From an uncultured Eubacteriales bacterium (GTDB lineage Bacteria; Bacillota; Clostridia; Oscillospirales; Oscillospiraceae), in NCBI GenBank assembly GCA_902492005.1, contig CABUJV010000018.1, positions 1 to 39,777 on the forward strand: a stretch of 39,777 bases of DNA, written 5' to 3'. Under the pieces are notes generated by a model, which was given only the letters and a program-made list of their open reading frames with translations, was not told the DNA's origin and made no database searches. Both the position numbers and the translations under genes were made by a program. This document shows positions 7,696 through 16,385 of this stretch, one piece after another (positions within the stretch are counted from its first letter, which is position 1; each line of letters opens with the position of its first letter).

Positions 7696-8631
7696 TTGGA
7701 ACTGCAGAACTTTGATCAGATTTTAGAGCGGGTCCCCAAGATGGCCCGTCCCATGCGTGTAATTCTGGCCGGTTCTGACGGCGAAAACATGCTTAAGGGC
7801 ATTTTTGCCGCGCAGGACAAGGGGTTGGTGCAGCCGGTGCTGGTGGGCGACCGCGCCCGTACCATGACCGTGCTGGAGCAGCTGGGACTGGACAAGGACC
7901 CCTATACCATGGTGGATACGCCTCCCGGACACAACGTCACCCAGGCCGCCATCGACATCATCAATTCCGGCGACGGCGACGTGCTGATGCGGGGCAACAT
8001 GCCCACCCGGGACTTTTTGATGCCGGTGCTGGACGGTAAAAACGGCCTGCGGACCGACCGGCTGATGAGCCATGTGTCCCTGGCCTCCCTGCCGGAGTAC
8101 CCCAAGCTGCTGGCTCTGTCCGATATGACGGTCATCATCAACCCCAACCTGACCCAGAAGAAGGCCATCATCCGGAACACCGCCGACGCGCTGAAGGCCT
8201 TCGGCTATGAGAATCCCAAGCTTGCCCTGCTGGCCCTGGTGGAGAACGTGACCTTCCACATGCCCGACACCATCGAGGCCCAGCGCCTGGTGGCCGAGCA
8301 GAAGCAGCGGCCCTTTGCCGACTGCGAGCTGTGGGGCCCCATCGCCTACGATCTGATCCTGAGCAAGGAGGCCGCCCGGCTGAAGGGCTATGACTGCCCC
8401 TGGAGCGGCGGCGGGTTCGACGGCATCATCGCCCCCGACCTGTCCACGGCCAACACGTTGGTGAAGAGCTGGCTCATCCACGCCCACGCGGTGACCTGCG
8501 GCGCGGTGGTGGGGGCCAAGGTGCCCATCGCCCTGACCAGCCGCAGCGCCAACGAGGAGGAGACTTACCTCTCCCTGGTGTTCTGCGCCGTGCTGGACGC
8601 ATGGCGGAAAAAGAATCGGTCCGCCGAGTAA
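7696..8631 (+). CDS. ptb: Phosphate butyryltransferase-like acyltransferase (PTA/PTB family)
   Basis: Reversibly transfers an acyl group between CoA and phosphate; with a kinase this yields ATP from butyryl-CoA or a related acyl-CoA. The 311-aa length and the pattern MRGNMPTRDFLMPVLDGKNGLRT...LSHV-type core (here LMSHVSLASLPEYPKL) fit Ptb rather than Pta. C-terminal landmarks are GFDGIIAPDLSTANTLVKSW and KVPIALTSRSANEEETYLSL. Start: TTG 7696 follows CGGAG by 8 nt and lies downstream of the promoter at 7607-7635. No butyrate kinase gene is adjacent, which is unusual. Substrate could be another short acyl-CoA, so the ptb symbol is tentative. Confidence 0.8.
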   Translation: MELQNFDQILERVPKMARPMRVILAGSDGENMLKGIFAAQDKGLVQPVLVGDRARTMTVLEQLGLDKDPYTMVDTPPGHNVTQAAIDIINSGDGDVLMRGNMPTRDFLMPVLDGKNGLRTDRLMSHVSLASLPEYPKLLALSDMTVIINPNLTQKKAIIRNTADALKAFGYENPKLALLALVENVTFHMPDTIEAQRLVAEQKQRPFADCELWGPIAYDLILSKEAARLKGYDCPWSGGGFDGIIAPDLSTANTLVKSWLIHAHAVTCGAVVGAKVPIALTSRSANEEETYLSLVFCAVLDAWRKKNRSAE

Positions 8632-8641
8632 GCGGACTGCA

Positions 8642-8676
8642 AACTGCCCGGACCGAAAGGTCCGGGCAGTTTTTGG
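8642..8676 (+). terminator. Rho-independent terminator of ptb
   Basis: Perfect 13-bp stem (8642-8654 with 8659-8671), GAAA tetraloop, and a T-tract running out of the stem. Confidence 0.9.
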
Positions 8677-8738
8677 ATCATGGCAAGGCGTCCCGAGGCC
8701 GCTCCGCAGGCGCAGGGGCCGGAATTTCAGCGGGGATG

Positions 8739-11411
8739 CTACGGACCTTGCAGGTTGCCTGGAGCTTTCCCGCCGTCCCGCCCGGGCTGTTTTCTCCTCG
8801 CCCTCTTTTCCAGCTCGCACACCGCCACCGGGGCCGCCGCCAGGGCCAGCACGCACAGCCATTCGGCCGCGTCCAGGGGCACGGTGTCGAACACCAGCAT
8901 CAGCGGCGGGAAGCACAGCACCGCCAGCTGCATGGCCAGGCCCGCCAGAAAGGCTCTGTTCATGGCCTTGTTGGAGAACACCCCGATGTGGAACAGGGAG
9001 TGGTGTTCGCTGCGCACGTCGAAGGCGTGGAAAAGCTGGCAGAGGGTCAGCGTGGCGAAGGCCATGGTGTTGGCCACGCCGTCGGCCTGCCGCAGGGGGG
9101 CCAGGACGTGTTCCCCCAGCATGTAGGCGGCGAGGGTGAGGGCCCCCACCATGAGCCCCTGCCAGGCCAGCCGGAAGGCAAAGCCCCGGGCGAAGAGGCT
9201 CTCGCGGGCGTTGCGGGGCGGCTGGGTCATGACTCCCTCCTCCACCGGCTCCACCCCCAGGGCCAGGGCGGGCAGGGAGTCGGTGACCAGGTTGAGCCAC
9301 AGGAGCTGTACCGGCACCAGAGGCATCTGCCGGAAATCCAGCACCGTGGCGAAAAAGATGGTGATGATCTCCCCGATGTTGCAGCTCAGCAGATAGTGGA
9401 TGGCCTTTTTGATGTTGGCGTAGATGCCCCGGCCCTCGGCCACGGCAGAGACGATGGTGGCGAAGTTGTCGTCGGTGAGGATCATGTCGGCGGCCCCCTT
9501 GGCCACGTCGGTGCCGGCGACCCCCATGGCGCAGCCGATGTCGGCGGCCTTGAGGGCGGGGGCGTCGTTGACGCCGTCGCCGGTCATGGCCACCACCTTG
9601 CCCCGGCGCTGCCAGGCCTTGACGATGCGCATCTTGTGCTCCGGAGACACCCGGGCGTAGACCGCGAACTTTTCCACCTCCCGCTCCAGCATCTCCTGGG
9701 GCATGAAGTCCAGGTCCTCTCCGGTGATGGCCAGATCCCCCTCCCGGCAGATGCCCAGATCCCGGGCGATGGCCACCGCCGTCAGCTTGTGGTCGCCGGT
9801 GATCATGACGGGCCGGATGCCGGCGGCAAAGCACTTCTCCACCGCCCCCCGCGCCTCCGGCCGGGGCGGGTCGATCATGCCGATGAGTCCGGCGAAGGTA
9901 AGCCCCTGCTCCAGGGTGCCGGCGTCCAGGGCAGCCGGCGGGGCGGGCAGGTCCTTGAAGGCGGTCCCCAGCACCCGCAGGGCCCGGGAGGCCATGTCCT
10001 CGTTGGCTGCCGCAATCTGCCGACCGAGGGCGGGGGTGAGCTCCGCCGCTCCCGCCGTCCCCAGCGCCCTTTTGCAGCGGCGCAGCAGCACGTCGGGGGC
10101 CCCCTTCACCATCACCCGCACCCCGCCGCCGGGCAGGGGGTGGACGGTGGACATGAGCTTGCGCTCCGAGTCGAAGGGCACTTCACCCCGCCGGGGCGAC
10201 TCCCGCTCCAGGGCGTTTTTGTCAATGCCCTCCTGCCAGGCGGCCCGGATCAGAGCGGTCTCGGTGGGGTCCCCGGCGGCCAGCACCTCCCCGGACGGGG
10301 AGAAGGACAGCACCGCGTCGTTGCACAGCGCAGCGATGGTGAGGGCCTGCGCCCGGTGCTTTTTTCCCGCCGTCCACACGTCCACCACCGTCATCCGGTT
10401 CTGGGTGAGGGTGCCCGTCTTATCGGAGCAGATGACCCCGGCGCAGCCCAGGGTCTCCACGGCGGGGAGCCGCTTGACGATGGCGCTGCGGCGCGCCATG
10501 CGCTGCACCCCCAGGGCCAGCACGATGGTGACGATGGCGGGCAGGCCTTCGGGGATGGCGGCCACCGCCAGGGAGACGGCGGTCATGAACATGTCCAAAA
10601 TCTCCTTGCCCTGGAGGAGCCCCACCCCGAACATGACGGCGCAGACGCACAAGCAGACGAAGGAGAGGGTCTTGGAGATCTCGGCCATCTTCCTCTGGAG
10701 GGGGGTGGCGGCGGCCTCCTCGTCCATGAGGAGCCCGGCGATGCGCCCCACCTCGGTGTTCATGCCGGTGCCGGTGATCACCGCGGTGCACCGTCCGGCG
10801 GTGATGACGGTGGCGGCGATGACCATATTGCTCCGGTCGGCCAGGGGGGTGTCCGGGGGCAGCCGGTCGGCGGGGGCCTTGGACACCGGCGCCGACTCCC
10901 CGGTCATGGCCGACTCGTCGGCCTTCAGATTGGCGCACTCTAGGACCCGGGCGTCGGCGGGGACCAGGTCCCCGGCCTCCAGCCGGATGAGGTCGCCGGG
11001 GACCAGCCGGGCGCTCTCCACCCGGACGTTCTTGCCGTCCCGCACGGCCTTGGCCATGGGGGCGGACATCTTCCGCAGGGCCTCCAGGGCTTTTTGGGCG
11101 TTGTCCTCCTGGGAGATGGAGATGAGGGCGTTGACCGCCACGATGACCAGGATGATGACGGCGTCGATCCAGTCCTCTCCCCCGCTGGCCCAGAGGGACA
11201 GGGCGGCGGCGGAAAGCAGCACCAGGATCATGGGGTCCTTCATCTGGCCCAAAAACCGGGTAAAGAAGCCCTCCCCCTCCTGGTGCTCCAGCTCGTTGGG
11301 CCCGTATTGCTCCAACCGCCGCCGGGCCTCGGCCTGGCTCAGACCCCGGCGGCGGTCGGAGCCCAGCTCGTCCAGCACCTGGGCGGCGGGCTTGGTATGC
11401 CATGCGCTCAT
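8739..11411 (-). CDS. Calcium-translocating P-type ATPase, SERCA-like (P2A)
   Basis: Pumps a divalent cation, most likely Ca2+, out of the cytoplasm. The 890-aa protein (ATG 11411, AAGGGAAGG upstream) has the full P2 layout: N-terminal cation ATPase domain, TGES-type actuator (DESAMTGESAPVSKAP), M4 motif IPEGLPAIV, phosphorylation site SDKTGTLTQN near residue 328, KGAPDVLL, MITGDH and TGDGVNDAPALK. About ten membrane helices are expected. M5 has CNIGE and M6 NLVTDSLPALALG, matching the N-x-x-E and N-x-x-T-D Ca2+ ligands of SERCA. The M8 position of SERCA Glu908 appears to be a non-acidic residue. It has its own promoter (11486-11457). The alternative is a general P2-type cation pump. Confidence 0.9.
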   Translation of the reverse strand: MSAWHTKPAAQVLDELGSDRRRGLSQAEARRRLEQYGPNELEHQEGEGFFTRFLGQMKDPMILVLLSAAALSLWASGGEDWIDAVIILVIVAVNALISISQEDNAQKALEALRKMSAPMAKAVRDGKNVRVESARLVPGDLIRLEAGDLVPADARVLECANLKADESAMTGESAPVSKAPADRLPPDTPLADRSNMVIAATVITAGRCTAVITGTGMNTEVGRIAGLLMDEEAAATPLQRKMAEISKTLSFVCLCVCAVMFGVGLLQGKEILDMFMTAVSLAVAAIPEGLPAIVTIVLALGVQRMARRSAIVKRLPAVETLGCAGVICSDKTGTLTQNRMTVVDVWTAGKKHRAQALTIAALCNDAVLSFSPSGEVLAAGDPTETALIRAAWQEGIDKNALERESPRRGEVPFDSERKLMSTVHPLPGGGVRVMVKGAPDVLLRRCKRALGTAGAAELTPALGRQIAAANEDMASRALRVLGTAFKDLPAPPAALDAGTLEQGLTFAGLIGMIDPPRPEARGAVEKCFAAGIRPVMITGDHKLTAVAIARDLGICREGDLAITGEDLDFMPQEMLEREVEKFAVYARVSPEHKMRIVKAWQRRGKVVAMTGDGVNDAPALKAADIGCAMGVAGTDVAKGAADMILTDDNFATIVSAVAEGRGIYANIKKAIHYLLSCNIGEIITIFFATVLDFRQMPLVPVQLLWLNLVTDSLPALALGVEPVEEGVMTQPPRNARESLFARGFAFRLAWQGLMVGALTLAAYMLGEHVLAPLRQADGVANTMAFATLTLCQLFHAFDVRSEHHSLFHIGVFSNKAMNRAFLAGLAMQLAVLCFPPLMLVFDTVPLDAAEWLCVLALAAAPVAVCELEKRARRKQPGRDGGKAPGNLQGP

Positions 11412-11456
11412 AGGTATCCTTCCCTTCTTATCCCTTGTCCATCCTTGGTACGGCCC

Positions 11457-11486
11457 AGTATAGCCCCCCGCTTGTCCGGGATACAA
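11457..11486 (-). promoter_or_regulatory. Promoter of the Ca2+ ATPase gene
   Basis: Minus strand TTGTAT (11486-11481), 18-nt spacer, TATACT (11462-11457). Confidence 0.55.
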
Positions 11487-11513
11487 GGGAACGGTGACGG
11501 ACGATTGCAGGCA

Positions 11514-11550
11514 TAAAACAAGGAGGCACAGCATAGGCTGTGCCTCCTTG
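11514..11550 (-). terminator. Rho-independent terminator of prsA
   Basis: A 14-bp perfect stem (11519-11532 with 11537-11550), 4-nt loop; reading on the minus strand it is followed by TTTTATG. It separates prsA from the downstream ATPase gene. Confidence 0.85.
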
Positions 11551-11567
11551 CAGCAACCCCTCGGGGG

Positions 11568-12836
11568 TTATCCCGCCGGCGTGGCGCTGGGGGTCGCCGC
11601 GGCTTCCGGGCTGCCGGACCCGGCCGGCGTGGTCTCGGTGGGCTCGGGCTGGGCGGCGGCGGTCATCTCGGTGCGCAGGTCCACCAGGGCGGTGTAGAAG
11701 GTCTCGGCGTTGAGCTGGTCGAAGGCGGCGGTCTTCTCCACCTGGGCCTCCTCCATCCACTGGTCGGACTGCTCGTTCATCTTGGCGGCGGTGTACTGGC
11801 TCCGGGTGCCGTCGGTATCGGCGTCCAGCCGCAGCAGGATGTGATAGCCGTAGGTGCTCTGGACGGGGTCGCTGATCTCGCCCACGGCCAGGGCGGCCGC
11901 ACCCTGGGTAAACTCGGTGACCAGGGAGCCGCTGCCGTCCAGCAGGGCGCCGGAGGCGTCGAAGACGTAGCCGTCGGGGTTGTTGACCGCGCCGGTGGAG
12001 CCCACATCGGCCGTGTTGGCGGCCATGAGCTCGTCAAACTTCTCCTCGGTATCCCCGGCGGCCTTGAGCTGGGCACGGATCTCGTTGGCCTTCTCCAGGG
12101 CTGCGGCCATGCCGTCGTCGGTAACGTTGCCGTCGGCGTCCTTGGCGGCCTCGGCGGCGATGAGGATGTGCTTGGCCCGGACCACGCCGTTGTCCTCCAG
12201 CCACTGGCCCATGGTCTCAGCGGTGAGGCCGTCGCCGCCGAAGAGCTTATCCTTCAGGTGGCTGTAGATGTAGGGGGTCTGGTTGACCATATCGAAGGTC
12301 TCGCCGGAGATACCGATGAAGGCCAGCCAGCGCAGGTACTCGGTTTCAGCGTCCCCGCTGGTGCCGGAGGCCTCGAGCTGGCTCTTCAGCTCAGCCACCT
12401 GCGCGTCGTAGTCGGCTTTGTCCTCATCGGTGAGGCCGCAGTCCTGCTCCCCGGCCTTCTGCCATACCACCTCATAGAGCTTGGCGGTCTCCAGGGCATT
12501 GTTGAGGACGTAGTCCCGGGTGGGCACGCCTTCCAGCTCCTGGTCCCAGTCGATGTCGCCGCCGCCGTAATACTGGTTCATCTGCATCACCTGGTCGGCG
12601 GAATAGGCCACCCAGTAGAGCAGCTCCTCGGCGGTGACCTCCCGGCCGTTGACGGTGGCCACCGCCGTGTCCCGGGCCAGGCCGACGGTCTCCTGGATCA
12701 CGTCGGCGGGGACGCCGTCGGGCAGCGTGGCGGAGGGCTCGGGGGAGCTCCCCTGGCCGCCTGCGCAGCCCGTTAGGGCGGTGACCAGCAGTGCGCCGGC
12801 GGCGGCGGCGCTCAGCATCTTTTTCCCAAATTTCAT
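11568..12836 (-). CDS. prsA: PrsA-type peptidyl-prolyl isomerase lipoprotein
   Basis: Extracytoplasmic foldase anchored to the membrane that helps exported proteins fold. The 422-aa protein starts (ATG 12836, AAGGAGA 7 nt upstream) with a signal peptide and lipobox TALTGC. The SurA/PrsA N-domain is followed by a parvulin rotamase domain running from VVRAKHILIAA to YGYHILLRLDAD, and a Ser/Thr/Pro/Ala-rich tail at the extreme C-terminus. The QSTYGYHILLR signature is typical of parvulins. Monocistronic, with promoter at 12913-12885 and a terminator at 11519-11550. Confidence 0.85.
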   Translation of the reverse strand: MKFGKKMLSAAAAGALLVTALTGCAGGQGSSPEPSATLPDGVPADVIQETVGLARDTAVATVNGREVTAEELLYWVAYSADQVMQMNQYYGGGDIDWDQELEGVPTRDYVLNNALETAKLYEVVWQKAGEQDCGLTDEDKADYDAQVAELKSQLEASGTSGDAETEYLRWLAFIGISGETFDMVNQTPYIYSHLKDKLFGGDGLTAETMGQWLEDNGVVRAKHILIAAEAAKDADGNVTDDGMAAALEKANEIRAQLKAAGDTEEKFDELMAANTADVGSTGAVNNPDGYVFDASGALLDGSGSLVTEFTQGAAALAVGEISDPVQSTYGYHILLRLDADTDGTRSQYTAAKMNEQSDQWMEEAQVEKTAAFDQLNAETFYTALVDLRTEMTAAAQPEPTETTPAGSGSPEAAATPSATPAG

Positions 12837-12884
12837 TGCATTCTCTCCTTCAGCGGGGTCCAATTCTTTGGAAACACGGCTTTT

Positions 12885-12913
12885 ATCATACCACCTTTTC
12901 TCCCCAAACACAA
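12885..12913 (-). promoter_or_regulatory. Promoter of prsA
   Basis: Minus strand TTGTGT (12913-12908), 17-nt spacer, TATGAT (12890-12885). Confidence 0.6.
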
Positions 12914-12962
12914 CGGGAATCCCGTCATGTTTACACCCCGTTCAAGGAAATTTCACGAAAGA

Positions 12963-12988
12963 GGGGCCGCGCCTTCCGGCGCGGCCCC
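12963..12988 (-). terminator. Hairpin terminator of the ABC transporter operon
   Basis: Perfect 11-bp GC stem (12963-12973 with 12978-12988), 4-nt loop, directly after the permease stop. The T-tract on the minus strand is short (TCTTTC). Confidence 0.6.
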
Positions 12989-12995
12989 TGGGGTG

Positions 12996-15041
12996 TTACT
13001 GCAGATCTGCCTGGAGCACCAGCGTGCCGGCCAGGCCCAGCCGCTCCAGCACCGCCAGGGTGTCGGCGGCGGTTTTCTGCACGGTGATGGTGACGGAGCG
13101 GGTCCTCTCCCGGCTGGCCCGCAGGGTGGAGCCGGCCGCCGAAGCCGTTTCCGCCCCCGCCGCTTGGCTCTCCGGCACATAGAAGGTCAGGTTCAGGTCG
13201 TTGTAGTAGCAGTTGGTCAGCCGCTGGGCGTCGTCCAGCAGATAGCGCCGGCCGATGCGCCCCGCCTTCAGGTCGGACTGCACGGCGGCCAGCAGGTCGT
13301 CCCAGCCCTCCTGAGGGATGGCGATCCGGCCCTCCTGGACCTCCTGGACCGCCGCGGCGGGGCGGTCAGCGGATTCCCCGCCGTACTCTTCCATGTTTTC
13401 GGCCTGCTGCCGGCCGTCGTCCGTCACCGTCAGGGAGGCCTCCACCAGCTTCCAGCCGCTGATGTCGGCGGGGAAGTAGCCGTACCAGGCGACCTCCGGC
13501 CGGTTGATGAGTGCCTGGAGCCGGGCCGCGGCGGAGTCCGGGTCGGTGAGCATGTCGGCGGTGACGGTCAGGCTGTTGTAGTTCCGCTGCAGCTGGGCCC
13601 CGGTGTCCAGGTCGTAGACGATCCGGAGCTGGACCGAGCCGGCCTTCTGCACGTTGTGCAGCGCCGTGCCGTCGGCCAGGGTGGCGTCGCCGTACCACGC
13701 ATCGGAGTTGGTCCGGTCGTCGTCCAGGGTGTCCTTTTCCTCCACCACCGCCCGGTGGAGCTCCGTCACCAGCCGGATGAGCTCGGGGTCGCTGGTGTCC
13801 AGCCCGGGGGCCCTGCCGTCGTCGTAGGGCGCGGTATAGGGTCCGCTCAGGGTGAGGGAGGCCACCCGGTCCGGGTCGGGGACCCGCCGTTCAAAGCCGG
13901 TCAGATCCAGCTCCATGACGGCGGTGGCGGCGGTCATGGCGCACAGCAGGAGGACGCACCCCTTCCAGGAGCCCTGAAAGACCCAGAAGGACTTCTGCAG
14001 CAGCATCTCCGCTGCAAAGTAGCCCATGGCGCCGCACAGAAGCATGAACAGCAGCAGGGTCCAGGCCCCCTGGGGCAGGTTCCAGCCCAGCCAGGCGTAC
14101 AGCACCGAGCCGAAGGCCAGCCCGGCGCAGAAGCCCACGCCGTACTTGAAGATAGGCCGCACCCAGCTCACCGCCACCACGTCGCCGGCGGTCTCCAGCG
14201 AACGGCGGCGGTAGAGGCACAGGGCCAGAACGGCCAGCACCAGCCCGGCCAGGGCATAGACCAGGGCGTAGCCGAAGCCCTGGAACCGGATGGCCAGGAC
14301 CACCGCCTGGGCCTCGTCCCACTCCCGGGAGGGCCCCACCTCGCCGATCAGCTTGGCCACGGGGGTCAGCCACACGGCCGCCCGCTCCACCCCGTCGATG
14401 CCGGCGAAGCCGAAGACGAACTGCCGCAGCACCTCGCTGATGAGTACGTACAGCCCGGTGGCCAGACCGTTGAGAATGGCGTAGAAGGCGGGCAGGGCCA
14501 GAATGTGGCCGGTGAACATGGCGCAGAAGACGGCGAAGGAGTAGAAGAACAGGGCGTAACACACCTGACAGCCCAGCCACAGGCCCAGGGCCCCGGGGTT
14601 GAGGCAGCCCTTGGCCGCCTCGGCCAGCAGGGCCAGCCCGAAGACCGCGGCGGCGGGCAGCAGCAGGAAGCTGAGTCCGGACAGGTAGTTGGTGAGGAAC
14701 AGCCCCTCTCGCTTCACCGGCAGGGCGTGGAGCATCCCCGCGCTGCGGCTCTGGTACAGGTAGGAGAACACCGCCATGGCGGCGAGAATGGAAAAGACTG
14801 CCGAAAGGGTCACGCTCAGCTCCCCGGCGAACTCCAGCACGGTGTAGTTGGCAAAGTAGTTGGCCCCCTCGTCCAGTCCGCTCCAGTTCCCGCTGCCCCG
14901 GTAGTTGGTCATCAGATTCAGGGGCAGGGCGAAGAGCCAGACCAGCCCGTACAGGGCCCAAACGGGCCAGAACCGGGCCATGTTTTTCCTCCAGAGCGCG
15001 GGGTAGAACCAGCTCTTAGAGGACGATGTCGCGGACTTCAT
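12996..15041 (-). CDS. ABC-2 type permease with large C-terminal extracytoplasmic domain
   Basis: Membrane partner of the ATPase encoded just upstream. ATG 15041 follows GGGAGGTGAG with good spacing and overlaps the ATPase gene by 26 nt; an in-frame codon at 15062 lacks a site. The 681-aa protein has about nine hydrophobic segments within roughly residues 25-305 and 330-430, then a soluble region of about 250 residues rich in Asp/Leu/Thr that should lie outside the membrane. Similar permeases in gut Firmicutes carry a DUF6449-like C-terminal domain, which I suspect but cannot verify here. Likely exports an antimicrobial, peptide or lipid. The YtrA-type regulator suggests response to cell-envelope stress. 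Substrate unknown. Confidence 0.75.
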   Translation of the reverse strand: MKSATSSSKSWFYPALWRKNMARFWPVWALYGLVWLFALPLNLMTNYRGSGNWSGLDEGANYFANYTVLEFAGELSVTLSAVFSILAAMAVFSYLYQSRSAGMLHALPVKREGLFLTNYLSGLSFLLLPAAAVFGLALLAEAAKGCLNPGALGLWLGCQVCYALFFYSFAVFCAMFTGHILALPAFYAILNGLATGLYVLISEVLRQFVFGFAGIDGVERAAVWLTPVAKLIGEVGPSREWDEAQAVVLAIRFQGFGYALVYALAGLVLAVLALCLYRRRSLETAGDVVAVSWVRPIFKYGVGFCAGLAFGSVLYAWLGWNLPQGAWTLLLFMLLCGAMGYFAAEMLLQKSFWVFQGSWKGCVLLLCAMTAATAVMELDLTGFERRVPDPDRVASLTLSGPYTAPYDDGRAPGLDTSDPELIRLVTELHRAVVEEKDTLDDDRTNSDAWYGDATLADGTALHNVQKAGSVQLRIVYDLDTGAQLQRNYNSLTVTADMLTDPDSAAARLQALINRPEVAWYGYFPADISGWKLVEASLTVTDDGRQQAENMEEYGGESADRPAAAVQEVQEGRIAIPQEGWDDLLAAVQSDLKAGRIGRRYLLDDAQRLTNCYYNDLNLTFYVPESQAAGAETASAAGSTLRASRERTRSVTITVQKTAADTLAVLERLGLAGTLVLQADLQ

Positions 15042-15918
15042 AGTCCTCACCTCCCAGCTCATAGATAAAGATCTCCTCCAGGGTGAGGGGCAGGGCGTCC
15101 ATCAGGATGGGGGCGTAGACGGCCAGGCGGTTGGTGACCTCGGTGGCGTTGCCCCGGATGATGAGGGTGTGGATGCGCCCCACCTGGGACACGTGGAGGA
15201 CCTCCAGGTCGTCGGGCAGCTTGGGCAGCTCCTTTTCCTGAAAGACCACCTGCATCTTGACCACATTCTCCTGGAGATCCGAGAGGCTCCGCTCGATGAG
15301 CACCCTGCCGTGGGAGAGGATGCCCACGTGGTCGCACACGTCCTCCAGCTCCCGCAGGTTGTGGGAGGAGACCAGCACGGTGGTGCCGTGCTCGGCCACG
15401 TCGGACATGAGCAGGCTCCACACCTGGCGGCGCATCACCGGGTCCAGCCCGTCCACCGGCTCGTCCAGCACCAGCAGGTCGGGCCGGCAGCACAGGCTCA
15501 GCCAGAAGGCGGACTGCTTCTGCATCCCCTTGCTCAGCCGCCGGATGGGCTGCTTTTCGTTCACCAGGGTGAAGATGTCCTTCAGCGCCTCATAGCGCTT
15601 CTGGTCGAAGCGGGGGTAGAAGCCCCGGTAAAACCGCATCATGTCCCGGGTGGAGGCGGAGAGGAAGTAGTAGAGCTCGTCGGGGATGGAGGCCATGCGG
15701 GCCTTCACCGCCGGATTTTCATACACCGGCTCCCCCGCCACCAGCACCTTGCCCTCGTCCTGGCGGTAGATGCCGGTAATGTGGCGCAGGATGGTGGACT
15801 TGCCCGCGCCGTTGGGCCCCACCAGGCCGTAGATGGACCCGTCGGGCACCGTCATGGTCAGACCGTCCAGGGCCCGGAAGCCCTCAAAGGTCTTAACCAC
15901 GTTCTGCACTTCAATCAT
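15016..15918 (-). CDS. ABC transporter ATP-binding protein
   Basis: Nucleotide-binding subunit, 300 aa. Walker A GPNGAGKST near residue 35, an ABC signature region RLSKGMQKQ, Walker B LLVLDEP and switch His in SSHNLRELED are all present, so it should be catalytically competent. The C-terminal 80 residues form an accessory domain as in drug- or bacitracin-type exporters. Its ATG overlaps the GntR stop by 4 nt and its end overlaps the permease start, so the three genes are translationally coupled. Confidence 0.9.
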   Translation of the reverse strand: MIEVQNVVKTFEGFRALDGLTMTVPDGSIYGLVGPNGAGKSTILRHITGIYRQDEGKVLVAGEPVYENPAVKARMASIPDELYYFLSASTRDMMRFYRGFYPRFDQKRYEALKDIFTLVNEKQPIRRLSKGMQKQSAFWLSLCCRPDLLVLDEPVDGLDPVMRRQVWSLLMSDVAEHGTTVLVSSHNLRELEDVCDHVGILSHGRVLIERSLSDLQENVVKMQVVFQEKELPKLPDDLEVLHVSQVGRIHTLIIRGNATEVTNRLAVYAPILMDALPLTLEEIFIYELGGEDYEVRDIVL

Positions 15919-16289
15919 GCCTGCGCCTCCTTTCCTTTGGCCGCCCGGAGCCGGGCGGACAGCTCCTCCAGGGTGAGCCCCAAGAAGAGAAGCTCCGACG
16001 CCGCGGCGTCAAACTGCCGCAGCAGGGCGTCCCGCCGGACGGTATTGATGCCGCCCCGCCCGGCGGCGAAGGAGCCCTTCCCCGCCACGGTGCAGAGATA
16101 GCCCTCCTGCTCCAGGGCCTCGTAAGCCCGCTGGATGGTGTTGGGATTGATGGCCAGCGAGCTGGCCAGGGCCCGGACGGACGGCAGCTTGTCGCCGGCC
16201 TGGATGGCCCCGGTGACCACCAGATGCCGCAGGCCATCCTTGACCTGCTCGTAGATGGGCCTGGCATCCCGGTAATTCAGACTCAACAT
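15915..16289 (-). CDS. GntR-family (YtrA subfamily) transcriptional regulator
   Basis: A 124-aa repressor with an N-terminal winged helix (PIYEQVKDGLRHLVVTGAIQ, PSVRALASSLAINPNTIQRAYEALEQEGY, about 10-70) and a short C-terminal dimerisation segment instead of a full effector domain, the hallmark of YtrA-type GntR proteins. These usually control the ABC exporter encoded with them. A palindromic operator lies just upstream at 16317-16341, so autoregulation is likely. Confidence 0.88.
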   Translation of the reverse strand: MLSLNYRDARPIYEQVKDGLRHLVVTGAIQAGDKLPSVRALASSLAINPNTIQRAYEALEQEGYLCTVAGKGSFAAGRGGINTVRRDALLRQFDAAASELLFLGLTLEELSARLRAAKGKEAQA

Positions 16290-16316
16290 GTCCTTGTCCC
16301 CATCCTCCTTTATTAA

Positions 16317-16341
16317 ACTGTACTAAGCGTCTTAGTACGGT
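16317..16341 (-). promoter_or_regulatory. Palindromic operator upstream of the GntR-ABC operon
   Basis: ACTGTACTAAG-CGT-CTTAGTACGGT: 11-nt arms with one mismatch, core GTACTAAG/CTTAGTAC perfect. It lies 28 nt before the GntR start codon, where a YtrA-type repressor would bind. A possible -10 (TATCAT, minus strand) is next to it. Confidence 0.65.
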
Positions 16342-16385
16342 TATGATACCCGCTTTCCCCCGGGAGTGTCTTAAGGATTTATGAA

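Noticed and set aside
8601..10943. Long plus-strand open frame opposite the Ca2+ ATPase, and similar long frames opposite mfd, xdhA and the ABC permease
   Set aside because: Translations are rich in Gly/His/Gln/Pro/Arg with no domain or membrane pattern, and lie exactly opposite well-supported genes; a result of high GC at third positions.
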